Under the pieces are notes generated by a model. That model searched no databases and was not told the origin of the DNA. It saw only the letters and a program-made list of their open reading frames with translations. Positions 16,892 to 25,444 of a stretch of 64,000 nt of DNA are shown piece by piece. The position numbers and the translations under genes are program-made. The stretch is from Dyadobacter chenwenxiniae (lineage in GTDB: Bacteria; Bacteroidota; Bacteroidia; Cytophagales; Spirosomataceae). The stretch lies in NCBI RefSeq assembly GCF_022869785.1, contig NZ_CP094997.1, positions 4,836,001 through 4,900,000 on the forward strand, in the 5' to 3' direction. Numbering within the stretch: position 1 is the stretch's first letter; every line of letters starts with the position of its first letter.

Positions 16892-19882
16892 ATGAATAAA
16901 CAATTATCCAGACTTATTCAGGAAGTGGCCTGTTACCTGCTTTGCAGTGTCGCCATGCTGCTCGTCCTGCCAGGAAATGTACAGGCAGCCGATCGCCAGA
17001 TTACCGGAACCGTGGTTTCAGCGGAAGACAAAAATCCGCTACCGGGTGTAACCATTATTGTGAAAGGAAATAATACGATAGGAACAGCGACAGACAACGA
17101 AGGAAAATTCAAAATGACCGTTCCTGAGGACGCAACGCTGATTTTGAGCTACATTGGTTATACGAGCCAGGAGTTGGTTGTGGGAACTCAGAGCGATTTT
17201 ACCATTGAAATGGCTTCGGACCAGAAACAGCTTTCGGAGGTGGTCGTGATCGGTTACGGAACGCAGAAAAAGGGCGATATTACGAGTTCGGTTGCGAGCA
17301 TTAAGCGTGAGGATTTTATTAAAGGAACGGTTCGCGATGCCGCGCAATTGATTCAAGGGAAAGTGGCCGGTTTGCGCATAACAACGCCCAGCGGCTCGCC
17401 TACTTCCAACACGCAGATTAACCTCCGTGGGATTAACTCCATTAACGGAACTTCTGCGCCTTTGATCCTGATTGATGGGATTCCGGGCGGATTGAACACC
17501 GTTGCGCCGGAAGACATTGAATCTGTGGATGTTTTGAAAGATGGATCTGCCGCTGCCATTTACGGAACGCGGGCAACGGGCGGTGTAATTTTGATCACCA
17601 CGCGTAAAAACCGCAACAACACTTCGCGGTCGAGCGTGGAATATTCGAATTATGTAAACATTCAGACCATTGCGCGCAGACCTAATCTGCTGACGGGCGA
17701 CGATTATCGTAGAAAAATCAGCGAAGGCATTGATTATCAAGACTTCGGCGGCAACACCGACTGGCTGGATGAGATCACACAAAAACCTGTGAGCCATAAT
17801 CACAACCTGACATTCTTTGGCGGAAACAGCACAACGAATTTCACAGGATCGGTGAATTACAGGAACTGGGAAGGGCTGTTTTTGAGATCAGGACAAAACC
17901 GCTTCACAGGCCGCGCCGACCTCAACCACGCGATGTTTGACAATAAATTGAAGACGAACATTCAGATTATCAACCGCATTACTTCGTCTAATGGAGCGGT
18001 TTCACCTGTGGATAATGATGCAGCTTATGGCTATGCTTACCGCCAGGCAATGATTAGAAATCCAACGGACCGCGTGAGAACGGAAACAGGCGCTTGGCAG
18101 GAAAGGGACGGTTATTTTTATGAAAACCCGGTTTCGCTTTTGAACGAATCAAACTATGAAGCCAAGTTCAAAGAAATGCGGATGAGTGGAAGTCTGGATT
18201 ATGCGCCGATTGCCGATTTGAATTTCAAATTATTGGTTTCAAATGTGCAAAACAGCAATCTGGAAGGCGGTTCAACCACATTTAACCACACGGCGACGCG
18301 CCTTAGCAACCAGAATTCGACCGCATTCAGAAGCACCGACGCGAACAACGAAAACCTGCTGGAATTCACAGGAAATTATGCCAAAACGTTTGGTAAACAC
18401 CGCTTTACATTGCTAGGCGGTTACAGCTGGCAGGATGCAACCTTTGAAGAATTCAGCGCAAGCAACTGGGATTTCCCAACTGACGCTTATGATTGGAACA
18501 ACCTGGGTGCGGGCGGTGCTTTGCAAAAAGGGCAAGCCGGTATGGCAAGCAGAAAAAACAAATGGCAATTAGCCGGATTTTTTGGGCGCTTAACATATAG
18601 TCTGGATGAAAAATATCTGTTTATGGCCAGCGTTCGTCGCGAAGGTTCATCCAGATTTGGGATTAACAACCAATGGGGAACATTCCCTGCGGCTTCCGTG
18701 GGTTGGAGAATCAGCAAAGAGCGTTTTATGGAAGGGCTTACAGGCGTTTCTGAAATTAAGTTAAGAGCGGGGATTGGTGTCACGGGAACCATCGCGAGTG
18801 ATCCATATTTGTCACAGATCAGCTACAATTTTACGCGTACGGAAGGTGCATTTATCGGTGGAAAATGGGTGCCGGGTTTTGTGCCGGCGCGTAACTTCAA
18901 CCCGGATTTACGCTGGGAGAAAAAAGAGGAGATTAATGCCGGTGTAGATTTTGGTTTCCTGAAAAACAGGATCAATGGTTCGGTTGATTTTTACAGTCGC
19001 AAGGTGAAAGATCTGCTTTACGATTTCCCCGTTCCGGTTCCTCCTTACCTGATCGGTTCTATGCTGATCAATGCTGGAACCATGAAAAACGAGGGGATGG
19101 AAGTGCTTTTGAACATTGTACCCATTCAAACTGCTAACTTGCAATGGAACACCGGATTCACTTACTCGACCAACAGAAACAAACTGGTGAGTCTTTCCAA
19201 TGATCAGTTTCAGGCAGCAAACGACTTTTTTGACGATGGTTACACGGGCGAGCCGATCCAGGTTTCTACGCACCGTGTGAAAGTGGGCGAGCCTATCGGA
19301 CGGTTTTTTGTTTGGAAAAGTGTAGGTGTTGATGAAAATGGCGCTTGGTTAGTTGAAAACAAAGATGGTGAAGTGATCCCTATTGCGAATGCGACGCCGG
19401 AAGACCGTCAGTATTACGGAAATGGCATTCCAAAACACAATGTTGGCTGGAACAACTCGGTTCGTTATAAAAACTTCGACCTGGCTGTAAACATGCGCGG
19501 CGCATTCGGATTCGACATTCTGAACTTCCAGAGCATGTTTTATAACAACCCAAGAAACAAGGCTTACAACATGCTCAAAACGGCCTATGATCCGATCGAT
19601 GGTAAAGTGCTGAACAATGAGCTTGTTTATGTTTCCAATTACATTGAAAAAGGCGATTACTGGAAGATCGACAATGTTACGTTTGGCTACACGCTTCCTA
19701 ACCTGAAAGGCCTGAAAAATGCCCGGATTTTTGTTTCCGGCCTTAACCTGGCCACCATCACAGGTTACACCGGCATTGACCCCGAAGGCGTAGACATGAC
19801 CGGCTTCTTCCCGGGAAGTGACCAGCGCGACAAATATCCGACGACCCGGACTTTCACAGCAGGCCTTAGTGTAACATTCTGA
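16892..19882 (+). CDS. SusC-like TonB-dependent outer membrane transporter 1
   Basis: A 996-residue SusC/RagA family receptor. It has a signal peptide ending near VQAAD, an N-terminal carboxypeptidase-regulatory-like domain (about 35-120; GTVVSAEDKNPLPGVTI), the usual LSEVVVIGYGTQKK segment that leads into the plug domain (about 125-240; LNLRGINSINGT-type strand, IYGTRATGGVILITT), a 22-strand barrel and a final strand ending LSVTF. It imports oligomers across the outer membrane with energy from TonB, with its SusD partner as lid. SusD-1 follows after 22 bases. Because both flanking genes are peptidases for proline-containing peptides, a peptide cargo is plausible, as is known for RagAB; this is inference. 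Confidence 0.93.
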   Translation: MNKQLSRLIQEVACYLLCSVAMLLVLPGNVQAADRQITGTVVSAEDKNPLPGVTIIVKGNNTIGTATDNEGKFKMTVPEDATLILSYIGYTSQELVVGTQSDFTIEMASDQKQLSEVVVIGYGTQKKGDITSSVASIKREDFIKGTVRDAAQLIQGKVAGLRITTPSGSPTSNTQINLRGINSINGTSAPLILIDGIPGGLNTVAPEDIESVDVLKDGSAAAIYGTRATGGVILITTRKNRNNTSRSSVEYSNYVNIQTIARRPNLLTGDDYRRKISEGIDYQDFGGNTDWLDEITQKPVSHNHNLTFFGGNSTTNFTGSVNYRNWEGLFLRSGQNRFTGRADLNHAMFDNKLKTNIQIINRITSSNGAVSPVDNDAAYGYAYRQAMIRNPTDRVRTETGAWQERDGYFYENPVSLLNESNYEAKFKEMRMSGSLDYAPIADLNFKLLVSNVQNSNLEGGSTTFNHTATRLSNQNSTAFRSTDANNENLLEFTGNYAKTFGKHRFTLLGGYSWQDATFEEFSASNWDFPTDAYDWNNLGAGGALQKGQAGMASRKNKWQLAGFFGRLTYSLDEKYLFMASVRREGSSRFGINNQWGTFPAASVGWRISKERFMEGLTGVSEIKLRAGIGVTGTIASDPYLSQISYNFTRTEGAFIGGKWVPGFVPARNFNPDLRWEKKEEINAGVDFGFLKNRINGSVDFYSRKVKDLLYDFPVPVPPYLIGSMLINAGTMKNEGMEVLLNIVPIQTANLQWNTGFTYSTNRNKLVSLSNDQFQAANDFFDDGYTGEPIQVSTHRVKVGEPIGRFFVWKSVGVDENGAWLVENKDGEVIPIANATPEDRQYYGNGIPKHNVGWNNSVRYKNFDLAVNMRGAFGFDILNFQSMFYNNPRNKAYNMLKTAYDPIDGKVLNNELVYVSNYIEKGDYWKIDNVTFGYTLPNLKGLKNARIFVSGLNLATITGYTGIDPEGVDMTGFFPGSDQRDKYPTTRTFTAGLSVTF

Positions 19883-19904
19883 TCCACAGCAAAATTTTGA
19901 AACA

Positions 19905-21488
19905 ATGATTAATAAAAGTAAAATATACATCGTCCTCGCATCCATAATGGGTGCGGCCACGCTCTACTCCTGCACCGACCTGGAAGAACAGGTTTATTCA
20001 GAAGTTTTATCGAGCACTTATCAGCCAACCGAAAAGGACATTCCAGCGATTATAGCGCCTGTTTATTCGTCTCTTCGGGGGTTAATGTTAGGCTGGCAGG
20101 GCTATTTTGATTTGCAGGAAGAAGCAGCCGACGCCATCGTTACGCCCGTTCGCCCGAATGGCTGGGATGACGGCGGAACGTATCGCCGGATGCACCAGCA
20201 CACGTGGACTTCCTTGCAATGGCAACCTGAAAATGCCTGGCAAAGCTCATTCCGCAGCATTACTACGGCAAACAGGGTTTTATCTCAAATTGCAGAAGGT
20301 GAAATTCCTTTGACAACGGGAAAAGTGGAATTGGAAGCTGAGTTGAGAGCAGTGCGGGCACTGGCTTACTATCTTTTGCTCGATAACCACGGCAATGTGC
20401 CTATCGTAACCGATTTCCAGGATATTAATTTACCAAAACAAAACACGCGCAAAGAAGTGTATGATTTTGTGGTAAAAGAATTGCTTGAAGTCATGCCAAA
20501 CCTCAGCGAAAATGCGTCCACGACTTATGGTCAGCTTAACCGTTGGGGTGCAAAAGCGCTTTTGGCAAAAATATATTTGAACGCGCAAGTTTACACTGGA
20601 ACGCCTGAATGGGAAAAAGCCATTGCGCAAGCGGACGATGTAATCAAAAGTGGCAAATATGTGCTGGACGCCAATTATTCGGATGTTTTCACCTGGACCA
20701 ATTTCAATTCCAAAGAGATCATTTTCGCGATCCCTTACGATGAAATTTACGGAACCGGCAACCAGATCCACATGAAAACGCTCGATCCGTTGAGCCGCAC
20801 CGTGTATCCGATGAACGCCGGTCCATGGGGCGGAAACTGCGCCGTGCCGCAATTTATCGAGACTTACGACGCCGAAGACAGCCGTCTGGCCGACACCTGG
20901 ATCATGGGCCCACAGAAAAACGCAACAACCGGCGCCGTGGTCATTACTTATTCCAGAACCGTCCCAGGCATCGATAAAACAGCCTCAACCGACGGTTACC
21001 GCATTGGAAAATACAAAATTAAACCCAATGCAACCGGCAGCTTGGACAACGACTTCCCATTGCTCCGCTACGCAGACGTCATGATGATCAAAGCCGAAGC
21101 CCTTTTGCGCACAGGCAAAGCAGCCGACGCAGCAACCATTGTAACGGAAGTCCGCAAACGCGCATTCAAAACCAACCCTGCAAAAGCAACTGTGACAGCC
21201 GCCGACCTTGCAAAGGGCAGTCGCTACAACTACGGTTACCAAGCCACAAACGGAACAATTACGGAGCGCCAAGGCGGAGACGATATCAAGTTCGGCCGCT
21301 TCCTGGACGAGCTAGGCTGGGAATTCGCAGTCGAAGCCCACCGTCGTCAGGATTTGATACGGTTTGGTGTATACGAAACCAAAAAATGGTTCAACCACCG
21401 TCCACAAGCACAGCAACGAGCGTTGTTTCCAATTCCGCAAACAGAGTTGGACAAAAACACAAACCTGAAACAGAATCCAGGATATTAA
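19905..21488 (+). CDS. SusD/RagB-like surface lipoprotein 1
   Basis: A 527-residue SusD family lipoprotein, lid of the SusC-1 channel. The signal peptide ends in the lipobox TLYSC (Cys23), followed by the acidic TDLEEQ surface-export-like segment. TPR-like helices are in the first half (ELRAVRALAYYLLLDNHGNVPIVTD is the conserved block), and the C-terminal block GWEFAVEAHRRQDLIRFG is diagnostic, with the ending LFPIPQTELDKNTNLKQNPGY typical of the family. It binds the cargo at the cell surface. It is followed by a strong terminator, so SusC-1 and SusD-1 form the end of a transcript. Confidence 0.93.
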   Translation: MINKSKIYIVLASIMGAATLYSCTDLEEQVYSEVLSSTYQPTEKDIPAIIAPVYSSLRGLMLGWQGYFDLQEEAADAIVTPVRPNGWDDGGTYRRMHQHTWTSLQWQPENAWQSSFRSITTANRVLSQIAEGEIPLTTGKVELEAELRAVRALAYYLLLDNHGNVPIVTDFQDINLPKQNTRKEVYDFVVKELLEVMPNLSENASTTYGQLNRWGAKALLAKIYLNAQVYTGTPEWEKAIAQADDVIKSGKYVLDANYSDVFTWTNFNSKEIIFAIPYDEIYGTGNQIHMKTLDPLSRTVYPMNAGPWGGNCAVPQFIETYDAEDSRLADTWIMGPQKNATTGAVVITYSRTVPGIDKTASTDGYRIGKYKIKPNATGSLDNDFPLLRYADVMMIKAEALLRTGKAADAATIVTEVRKRAFKTNPAKATVTAADLAKGSRYNYGYQATNGTITERQGGDDIKFGRFLDELGWEFAVEAHRRQDLIRFGVYETKKWFNHRPQAQQRALFPIPQTELDKNTNLKQNPGY

Positions 21489-21519
21489 AAAAAGAACTCA
21501 AATAGGTCAGGTAATAAGC

Positions 21520-21557
21520 TCCTGCTCCCACGACTTGTTGGTGAGCAGGATTTTTTT
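21520..21557 (+). terminator. Rho-independent terminator after susD-1
   Basis: An 8-bp stem tcctgctc (21520-21527) with gagcagga (21543-21550) is followed directly by seven T bases. It lies 31 bases after the SusD stop and separates SusCD from the M24 aminopeptidase. Confidence 0.85.
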
Positions 21558-21620
21558 GTTTAACATTAAAAATACAAAATAGCCGAAAGCCCAAAGCCAA
21601 CGGCGAATAGCCACGTCAAT

Positions 21621-23006
21621 ATGTTCTCAACAGAAACTTACAAACAACGCCGCCGGATCTTAAAACAGAAAGTAGGGAGCGGTATAATTCTTTTCCTCGG
21701 CAATGATGAGTCCGGGATGAATTATCGGGATAATACTTATCCATTTCGTCAGGACAGCACTTTTTTATATTATTTCGGACTGGACACGGCTTCAATTCAT
21801 GCGGTTATTGACATTGATAATGATCAGGAAATCATGTTTGGCGATGAGCTGACGATTGATGACATTGTCTGGACGGGTTATCAGGAACCGCTTACTGAAA
21901 AAGCTGCCAAAGTGGGTGCTAATCAAGTAAACCCGCTTTCGGCGCTCGCTGGATATCTTCGGGATATTCAAAGCAGGAAACAGGAAGTGCATTTTTTACC
22001 CCCTTACCGCGCTGAGCATAATTTAAAGTTGCAAGAATGGCTGCAAGTTTCACCTTCCGAAGCATCACAACGCGCTTCCGTGAAGTTGATCAAGGCAGTC
22101 GTTTCCATGCGTTCTTACAAGTCATCGGAGGAGATCGCCGAAATTGAAAAAGCCGTCAACACCTCCATTGACATGCACTTGGATTTCATGCGCACAACCC
22201 GCCCGGGCATGACGGAAAAAGCCATCGCCGGAAAGTTGCAGAGCATCGCCATCGGACAAGGCGGCGACATCTCCTACCCGATCATTCTGACAGTCAACGG
22301 AGAAACATTGCACACGCACGCCCGCGACTACGTTATCAAGGACGGCCAAATGGCATTGTGTGACGCCGGTGCCGAAACCGCAATGCATTATTGCGGCGAC
22401 CTGACCCGCACCATTCCCGCAGGAAAGCAATTCAGCAGCATTCAAAAAGAAATGTATGAAATCGTCCTCAATGCACAGGTTTCAGCCATTGAGGCCTGCA
22501 AACCGGGCGTTTTGTTCAGAGACGTGCATGCATTAGCATCAACCAAATTACTGGAAGGTCTAAAATCAGTAGGCATCATCAAAGGCGATCCGCAGGAGGC
22601 ACTCGCAAACGACGTCCACACCCTGTTCTTCCAATGCGGCCTCGGCCACATGATGGGCCTGGACGTCCACGACATGGAAAACCTCGGCGAACAATACGTG
22701 GGCTACACCGAAGACCTCATCAAAGGCACCACTTTCGGCTGGAAATCCCTCCGCCTGGGCCGGGCACTGGAACCAGGCTTCGTGCTAACCGTCGAGCCAG
22801 GTCTTTACTTTATTCAAACATTAATTGACCGTTGGAAGGCTGAGAATAAGCTTTCGCAGTTTATTGACTACGGGAAGTTGGAGCAGTTTAGGAATTTTAC
22901 GGGGATTAGGGTGGAGGATAATTTGGTGATTACGGAAGATGGAAATCGGGTGCTTGGGAAGGAATTGGTGAAGGATGTGGTGGAAATTGAGGCGTTGCGG
23001 GGGTGA
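21621..23006 (+). CDS. Xaa-Pro aminopeptidase, M24B family
   Basis: A 461-residue metallopeptidase of the M24B family (aminopeptidase P / prolidase type), which removes the residue before proline at peptide N-termini. An N-terminal creatinase-like domain (about 1-160; QDSTFLYYFGLD) precedes the pita-bread domain. The five dinuclear-metal ligands are visible: Asp248 (CDAGAE), Asp260 (CGDLTRT), His in GLGHMMGLD, Glu in VEPGLYF and Glu in GIRVEDN. It has no signal peptide, so it works in the cytoplasm on imported peptides. It is preceded by a terminator and so has its own promoter within 21558-21620. It complements the exported S9 peptidase. Confidence 0.92.
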   Translation: MFSTETYKQRRRILKQKVGSGIILFLGNDESGMNYRDNTYPFRQDSTFLYYFGLDTASIHAVIDIDNDQEIMFGDELTIDDIVWTGYQEPLTEKAAKVGANQVNPLSALAGYLRDIQSRKQEVHFLPPYRAEHNLKLQEWLQVSPSEASQRASVKLIKAVVSMRSYKSSEEIAEIEKAVNTSIDMHLDFMRTTRPGMTEKAIAGKLQSIAIGQGGDISYPIILTVNGETLHTHARDYVIKDGQMALCDAGAETAMHYCGDLTRTIPAGKQFSSIQKEMYEIVLNAQVSAIEACKPGVLFRDVHALASTKLLEGLKSVGIIKGDPQEALANDVHTLFFQCGLGHMMGLDVHDMENLGEQYVGYTEDLIKGTTFGWKSLRLGRALEPGFVLTVEPGLYFIQTLIDRWKAENKLSQFIDYGKLEQFRNFTGIRVEDNLVITEDGNRVLGKELVKDVVEIEALRG

Positions 23007-23089
23007 TTCATAACTTATTGTCAAGGAACGAAATTTTTTGTCATCCTTACCACTAATTTCGTTTTGATAAATATTAGTAAATTTGGTCT

Positions 23090-23317
23090 ATGCAAGTACA
23101 AGTGGATATATCGTTCGATCAACTATTGAGGGTAGTGAAAACGTTGCCTGCCAGGCAGTTGAAGCAGCTCAAAGCGGAAATTGAGAAAGAAGGAAAAGAG
23201 AAGTCTGAAAACGACTTGGAATTCCTTCTTTTAAACGGCCCTACTGCAACCGAAGAAGAGATCCAAACCATTGAAAATAACAGAAAAGCGATCAACCAAT
23301 GGCGGAAAAAACTGTGA
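23090..23317 (+). CDS. Small antitoxin-like protein of a PIN module
   Basis: A 75-residue protein of the kind that precedes PIN-domain toxins in Bacteroidota: N-terminal VDISFDQLLRVVKTLPARQ, a Lys/Glu-rich helix, and a C-terminal TATEEEIQTIENNRKAINQWRK tail that would bind the toxin. Its partner to the right survives only as a C-terminal fragment (see the pseudogene at 23271-23555), so this gene may be an orphan antitoxin. The ATG at 23090 is the only sensible start. Assignment rests on general similarity and position. Confidence 0.65.
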   Translation: MQVQVDISFDQLLRVVKTLPARQLKQLKAEIEKEGKEKSENDLEFLLLNGPTATEEEIQTIENNRKAINQWRKKL

Positions 23318-23555
23318 TGCAAGTCAAGCGGCATATTGGGACAACGTATTCCAACAATTAGAAATCGTCGCACTTGATGAGGATTGCATCGACACAGCCG
23401 TTCATATTAATGCGGAATTGAAGAAAAAGAGCAAGCAAATTGCATTAGCCGATTTGCTTATAGCAGCAAGTGCTGTTTCGCACGGAATGCCTCTGGCAAC
23501 ATTAAATAAGAAGCATTTTGAGCGTATAGACTCATTGATTTTGGTTGCTTTATGA
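23271..23555 (+). pseudogene. PIN-domain toxin, N-terminal half missing
   Basis: The reading frame from about 23334 to 23555 encodes the second half of a PIN-domain ribonuclease (VHINAELKKKSKQIALADLL, ASAVSHGMPLATLNKKHFERI). The first half, with the catalytic Asp of the LIDTN-type strand and the second acidic residue, is absent: this part starts directly behind the antitoxin, with no room for the expected 60 or so residues. The ATG at 23271 lies inside the antitoxin gene in another frame. An internal deletion of roughly 190 bases fits. A functional toxin is not expected. Confidence 0.7.
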
Positions 23556-23639
23556 TCTGACTTTTCTTATAAAATTTAGAATTAGCACTCGACACAGAAG
23601 CCGTTGCCAGTACTAACTGACGACGGCTTCTTCAGTTTC

Positions 23640-23888
23640 TTAGCAACTTCTAATACTTTTCCCATAATCCCCAATCTCTTTCAACAATCGGGTAATCACC
23701 TCACTCGTATCCAGCGCAAGCAGCGCGTACTTGCGACTAAGATTCCATTCGTCGGTTGGGCGGAGATAATGTCGGAGCATTTCGTTGTGCATCCGTTCGA
23801 TTTCGATCAGGTCGACATCCTGATTCAGGTAATTACTCAGCAGCTCCTCGGCTGCGCTTTGGCGGGATTCTTTTTGATTAACAGACAT
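23640..23888 (-). CDS. Hypothetical protein, 82 residues
   Basis: Small protein I do not recognise. The ATG at 23888 (MSVNQKESRQSAAEELL) is preferred; the frame extends upstream only to a TTG at 24011, adding a weakly protein-like leader. It is helical and charged (LNQDVDLIEIERMHNEMLRH, WNLSRKYALLALDTSEVI). It stands on the opposite strand to the toxin-antitoxin genes on both sides. A + strand frame overlaps it (23604-23978) but has rare residue composition and looks like a shadow. Existence is moderately likely; function unknown. Confidence 0.5.
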   Translation of the reverse strand: MSVNQKESRQSAAEELLSNYLNQDVDLIEIERMHNEMLRHYLRPTDEWNLSRKYALLALDTSEVITRLLKEIGDYGKSIRSC

Positions 23889-24024
23889 TTGAAAAGAGTT
23901 AAATGCCTGAGAAAGTTTGGACGTTGTAAACTTACTGGGTTTGATGGAAAAAGCAAAAGTGCGTGTCGGATCACTTGAAGTTTCAAGGCTTTTATTATAT
24001 TTGACATCCAACTCTATGAGTTGA

Positions 24025-24483
24025 ATGATTGAAAATCATTCCTACATCACTAAACACAACACTATGGAAGCAGAAACTCCAAATGAGTCAACCAGACCAC
24101 AGATTATCATCGACAATAGCTTAAAGGAATTACTAGGGAAAAACCATTTTCCTGAACTATTAAAGAAGGTAAACGAAATTCTAAAAAAATCCGGCTTGCC
24201 TGATCTACGAAAGTTGAACGAGTCATCCACTTCAATTATGGAAGCAGAAGCGAAAAATAGCACAATTGTTGATGGTTATGTTGACCTTCTGGAAAATTTG
24301 AGCCTAGATGAAAAACTCGATCTAATATCAAAACTGTCTGAATCGGTAAAATCTGACCAGCAGCGCAAAAAATCTTTATTTAAAGAGGCGTTTGGAGCAT
24401 TCGAGTCATCTAAATCGGCAGAGGAGATCATTGATGACATTCGTAGCAGCAGAGTTTCGACCAGACAAACCGAATCCTTTTGA
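24025..24483 (+). CDS. VapB-like antitoxin with N-terminal extension
   Basis: A 152-residue protein directly before a PIN toxin. Its second half (from about residue 72) has the look of a Bacteroidota antitoxin: NLSLDEKLDLISKLSESVK followed by a C-terminal AEEIIDDIRSSRVSTRQTESF tail that would cover the toxin active site. The first half is a further helical part (IIIDNSLKELLGK, FPELLKKVNEILKKSG) of unknown role. Starts at 24025 or 24064 (MEAETPNEST) are both possible. The last codon overlaps the toxin start by 4 bases (TTGA), so expression is coupled. Confidence 0.75.
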   Translation: MIENHSYITKHNTMEAETPNESTRPQIIIDNSLKELLGKNHFPELLKKVNEILKKSGLPDLRKLNESSTSIMEAEAKNSTIVDGYVDLLENLSLDEKLDLISKLSESVKSDQQRKKSLFKEAFGAFESSKSAEEIIDDIRSSRVSTRQTESF

Positions 24484-24896
24484 AAAGATTTCTGATCGAT
24501 ACTAACATTGCCATTTTTTACATGAAAGGCAAGTTCGACTTGCAGGCTAAATTTGACGAAATAAATGCGGAGGACTGCTTCATTTCAGAAATAACATTAG
24601 CGGAACTCAAATTCGGAATTGAGAAAAGCGAACATCCCGAAAAAAACAGAACGGCACTGGATCGCTTTCTGACAGGTGTCAGAATACTTCCCATTTTTCA
24701 TGCTCTGGATCTTTTTGCCAAGGAAAAGGCTCGACTACAAAAGGCGGGCACTCCGTTAGATGATTTTGACTTGCTAATTGGCGTAACTTCAGTAACGCAT
24801 AAAATGATAATGGTTACTAATAACACAAGCCACTTTAAACGAATCAATGGAATTGATTTGGAAGACTGGACCAAAAATGTTGTAAGTAATAGGTAG
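24480..24896 (+). CDS. vapC: VapC-like PIN-domain ribonuclease toxin
   Basis: A complete 138-residue PIN-domain endoribonuclease, toxin of a type II pair. The metal-binding acidic residues are in place: Asp7 (LIDTNIAI), Glu37/Glu42 (SEITLAEL), Asp97 (DDFDLLIG), with the polar site TNN at 113-115. Such toxins cut tRNA or other RNA when the antitoxin is lost. The start codon is TTG at 24480, forming TTGA with the antitoxin stop; no ATG gives a complete first strand. It ends 6 bases before the zinc-ribbon gene. Confidence 0.88.
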   Translation: MKRFLIDTNIAIFYMKGKFDLQAKFDEINAEDCFISEITLAELKFGIEKSEHPEKNRTALDRFLTGVRILPIFHALDLFAKEKARLQKAGTPLDDFDLLIGVTSVTHKMIMVTNNTSHFKRINGIDLEDWTKNVVSNR

Positions 24897-24902
24897 ACCA
24901 AA

Positions 24903-25346
24903 ATGCCCGCCCAAACCCACCGCTACTCCGGCCCGCCAACTCGCCTATACTCCTACATGACCCACTTCTCGGTGGAATGTCCGAAATGCAGTAAAGAAGC
25001 GCTGGTCATTAATCAAAAGAACGAAGCAGAAAAAACTAGGAAATTGGTTTGCAATAATTGCAGCCATATTGAGCATGAAGTTCCGGGAAAAACTTATCAG
25101 AACTCTTTGATCGGTGATCCTATTTTCAACCTTCCCTTATGGCTCCAAGGTAAATATAAAGGCAATGTGCTTTGGGCTTGTAATCGGGAGCATCTTGGGG
25201 AGATACGGAATTATATTGCTTCGAAATTGAGGGAAAGGCAAACTTTGACACATACGACAATGGTTGAAAAACTGCCGCAATTCATTAAAGCTGCTAAGAA
25301 CCGGGAAGGGATTTTGAAGTTGATTGACAAATTATTAAGAAAGTAA
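24903..25346 (+). CDS. Zinc-ribbon-containing hypothetical protein
   Basis: A 147-residue protein with a four-cysteine zinc ribbon: CPKC and, about 24 residues later, CNNC. The middle PLWLQGKYKGNVLWACNREHLGEI and a Lys-rich helical C-terminus (IKAAKNREGILKLIDKLLRK) are not part of a family I can name with certainty. The first 18 codons are GC-rich and unlike the rest, so the real start may be the ATG at 24957 (MTHFSVECPKC). It lies just after vapC, but nothing shows that it belongs to the toxin module. A nucleic-acid-binding role is possible. Confidence 0.6.
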   Translation: MPAQTHRYSGPPTRLYSYMTHFSVECPKCSKEALVINQKNEAEKTRKLVCNNCSHIEHEVPGKTYQNSLIGDPIFNLPLWLQGKYKGNVLWACNREHLGEIRNYIASKLRERQTLTHTTMVEKLPQFIKAAKNREGILKLIDKLLRK

Positions 25347-25444
25347 CCTCGTCAATTTCACCTTTCCCAGCACTTAGCCAAAACAATGCTGCTCACTGTC
25401 CAGAATAGCAAATCAATAATTTCATCAGTAAAGATTTTGAAGGG

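Noticed and set aside
17039..17803. 254-codon - strand frame within susC-1
   Set aside because: It mirrors the codons of the SusC plug; composition is rich in Arg, Asn and Val and shows no signature.
23027..23063. Inverted repeat aacgaaat/atttcgtt after the M24 gene
   Set aside because: Loop of 21 bases and only four T bases after it; too weak to call a terminator.
23078..23085. TAAATTTG box before the antitoxin-like gene
   Set aside because: Only 4 bases from the ATG and no upstream element at the right spacing.
23604..23978. 124-codon + strand frame opposite the 82-residue orphan gene
   Set aside because: Residue composition is odd and the - strand frame looks much more protein-like.
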